6,170 nt of DNA from UBA2982 sp040081395 (GTDB taxonomy: Bacteria > Gemmatimonadota > Gemmatimonadetes > Longimicrobiales > Gaopeijiaceae), in assembly GCA_040081395.1 (NCBI GenBank), contig JBEBGN010000177.1, positions 1-6,170 of the forward strand, read 5' to 3'. Of the stretch, positions 5,625 to 6,170 are shown in pieces. Position numbers and translations under genes: made by a program. Each line of letters begins with the position of its first letter. The first letter of the stretch is position 1. Under the pieces are notes generated by a model. The model worked only from the letters and a program-made list of their open reading frames with translations. It made no database searches and had not been told where the DNA came from.

Positions 5625-6170
5625 ATGAACCTTAGACACATCCTCCCCGTCGCGGCGTTCGCGCTGGTCGCGTGCGGCGGTGGCGAGCCAGCCGACGACG
5701 CCGCACCGAGCGGCACCCCGGCCCCCGCACCCGTGGCGGCCGCGCCGGCCCTGCCGACCGGTCCCCTGACCACGCCCGAGTGGTTCCACGTGATACCCGA
5801 GCAGCGGATGGTCCATATGATCATCACGGCGGGGGCGACGCCCGACCAGAACTACTGGAACTTCAACGGCGCCCTCCGTGGCAACACGGCGATCACCGTG
5901 CCCGAAGGGTACACGGTGGAGATCGAGTTCACGAACCACGACCCGAACATGGCGCATAGCCTGGGCATCCACGCGGAGACCGCCAACTTCTCCACGCCGC
6001 CGCAGCCCACACCCGTGTTCGCGGGCGCCATCTCGCAGAACCCCGGATCGATGATCGACGGCACCATGCCCAACGAAACCGAGACGGTCCGGTTCGTCGC
6101 GGAGCGCGCGGGCCACTACTCGATGGTGTGCTTCATCCCCGGCCATAGCGCGATCGGCATGTGGCTGCAC
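5625..6170 (+). CDS. Sulfocyanin-like blue-copper (cupredoxin) lipoprotein, 3'-truncated by window edge
   Basis: A predicted lipid-anchored type-1 copper electron carrier; 182 residues are visible before the window ends. The signal peptide MNLRHILPVAAFALVAC has lipobox L-V-A-C (Cys17), followed by a Gly/Pro/Ala-rich linker to about residue 48. The cupredoxin fold begins near 63 (HMIITAGA). Visible landmarks are WNFNGALRGNTAITVPEG (79-96), VEIEFTNHDPNMAHSLGI (98-115), GAISQNPGSMIDGTM (134-148) and the copper loop VCFIPGHSAIGMW (168-180). The likely copper ligands are His111, Cys169, His174 and Met179. The C-x-x-P-G-H-x-x-x-G-M-W loop is characteristic of sulfocyanins, which carry electrons to terminal oxidases in some archaea and occur in bacteria with unclear partners. 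ATG 5625 is the only start giving a signal peptide; no strong ribosome binding site precedes it. Only the last beta strand or a short tail should be missing. Downstream genes, outside the window, would show whether it serves a respiratory complex. Confidence 0.88.
   Translation, partial: MNLRHILPVAAFALVACGGGEPADDAAPSGTPAPAPVAAAPALPTGPLTTPEWFHVIPEQRMVHMIITAGATPDQNYWNFNGALRGNTAITVPEGYTVEIEFTNHDPNMAHSLGIHAETANFSTPPQPTPVFAGAISQNPGSMIDGTMPNETETVRFVAERAGHYSMVCFIPGHSAIGMWLH

Overview
The window is 6,170 bases of very GC-rich, densely coded bacterial chromosome. Six protein genes are visible, four complete and two cut by the window edges. Four of the six begin with a lipoprotein signal peptide, some followed by Pro/Ala-rich linkers. 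The mix of lipoprotein enzymes, a sulfocyanin-like cupredoxin and a D-aminoacylase-like amidohydrolase suggests a diderm such as a Gemmatimonadota member. That placement is inference from gene content and composition; no rRNA or marker gene is present. I see no tRNA, rRNA, CRISPR array, insertion sequence or integrase.

Layout, left to right. Bases 1-955 (+) hold the 3' part of an ArsA/Get3-family ATPase whose start lies outside the window. It converges, with a 14-base gap between stop codons, on a minus-strand operon of two genes. The promoter-proximal gene (3116 to 1836) encodes an unrecognised, mostly helical protein with a lipobox at the N-terminus and a membrane helix at the C-terminus. 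It overlaps by four bases (ATGA) the second gene (1839 to 970), a lipoprotein serine hydrolase of the polyester hydrolase (PETase/cutinase-like) family with an intact catalytic triad.

A 130-base intergenic region (3117-3246) separates this operon from a divergent plus-strand pair: a MarR-family regulator (3247-3750) and, 16 bases on, a lipoprotein amidohydrolase related to D-aminoacylases (3767-5494). In the amidohydrolase the HxH metal motif reads QxQ. After another 130-base gap a sulfocyanin-like blue-copper lipoprotein starts at 5625 and runs off the right edge.

How it may work together (inference): the MarR protein sits between two back-to-back transcription units and could control both. 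These would place two hydrolases and one possible envelope-bridging protein outside the cytoplasm. The most interesting items are the lipid-anchored, disulfide-free PETase/cutinase-like enzyme with its double-anchored operon partner, and the amidohydrolase with a reworked metal site. The ArsA-like ATPase and the cupredoxin look like separate units.
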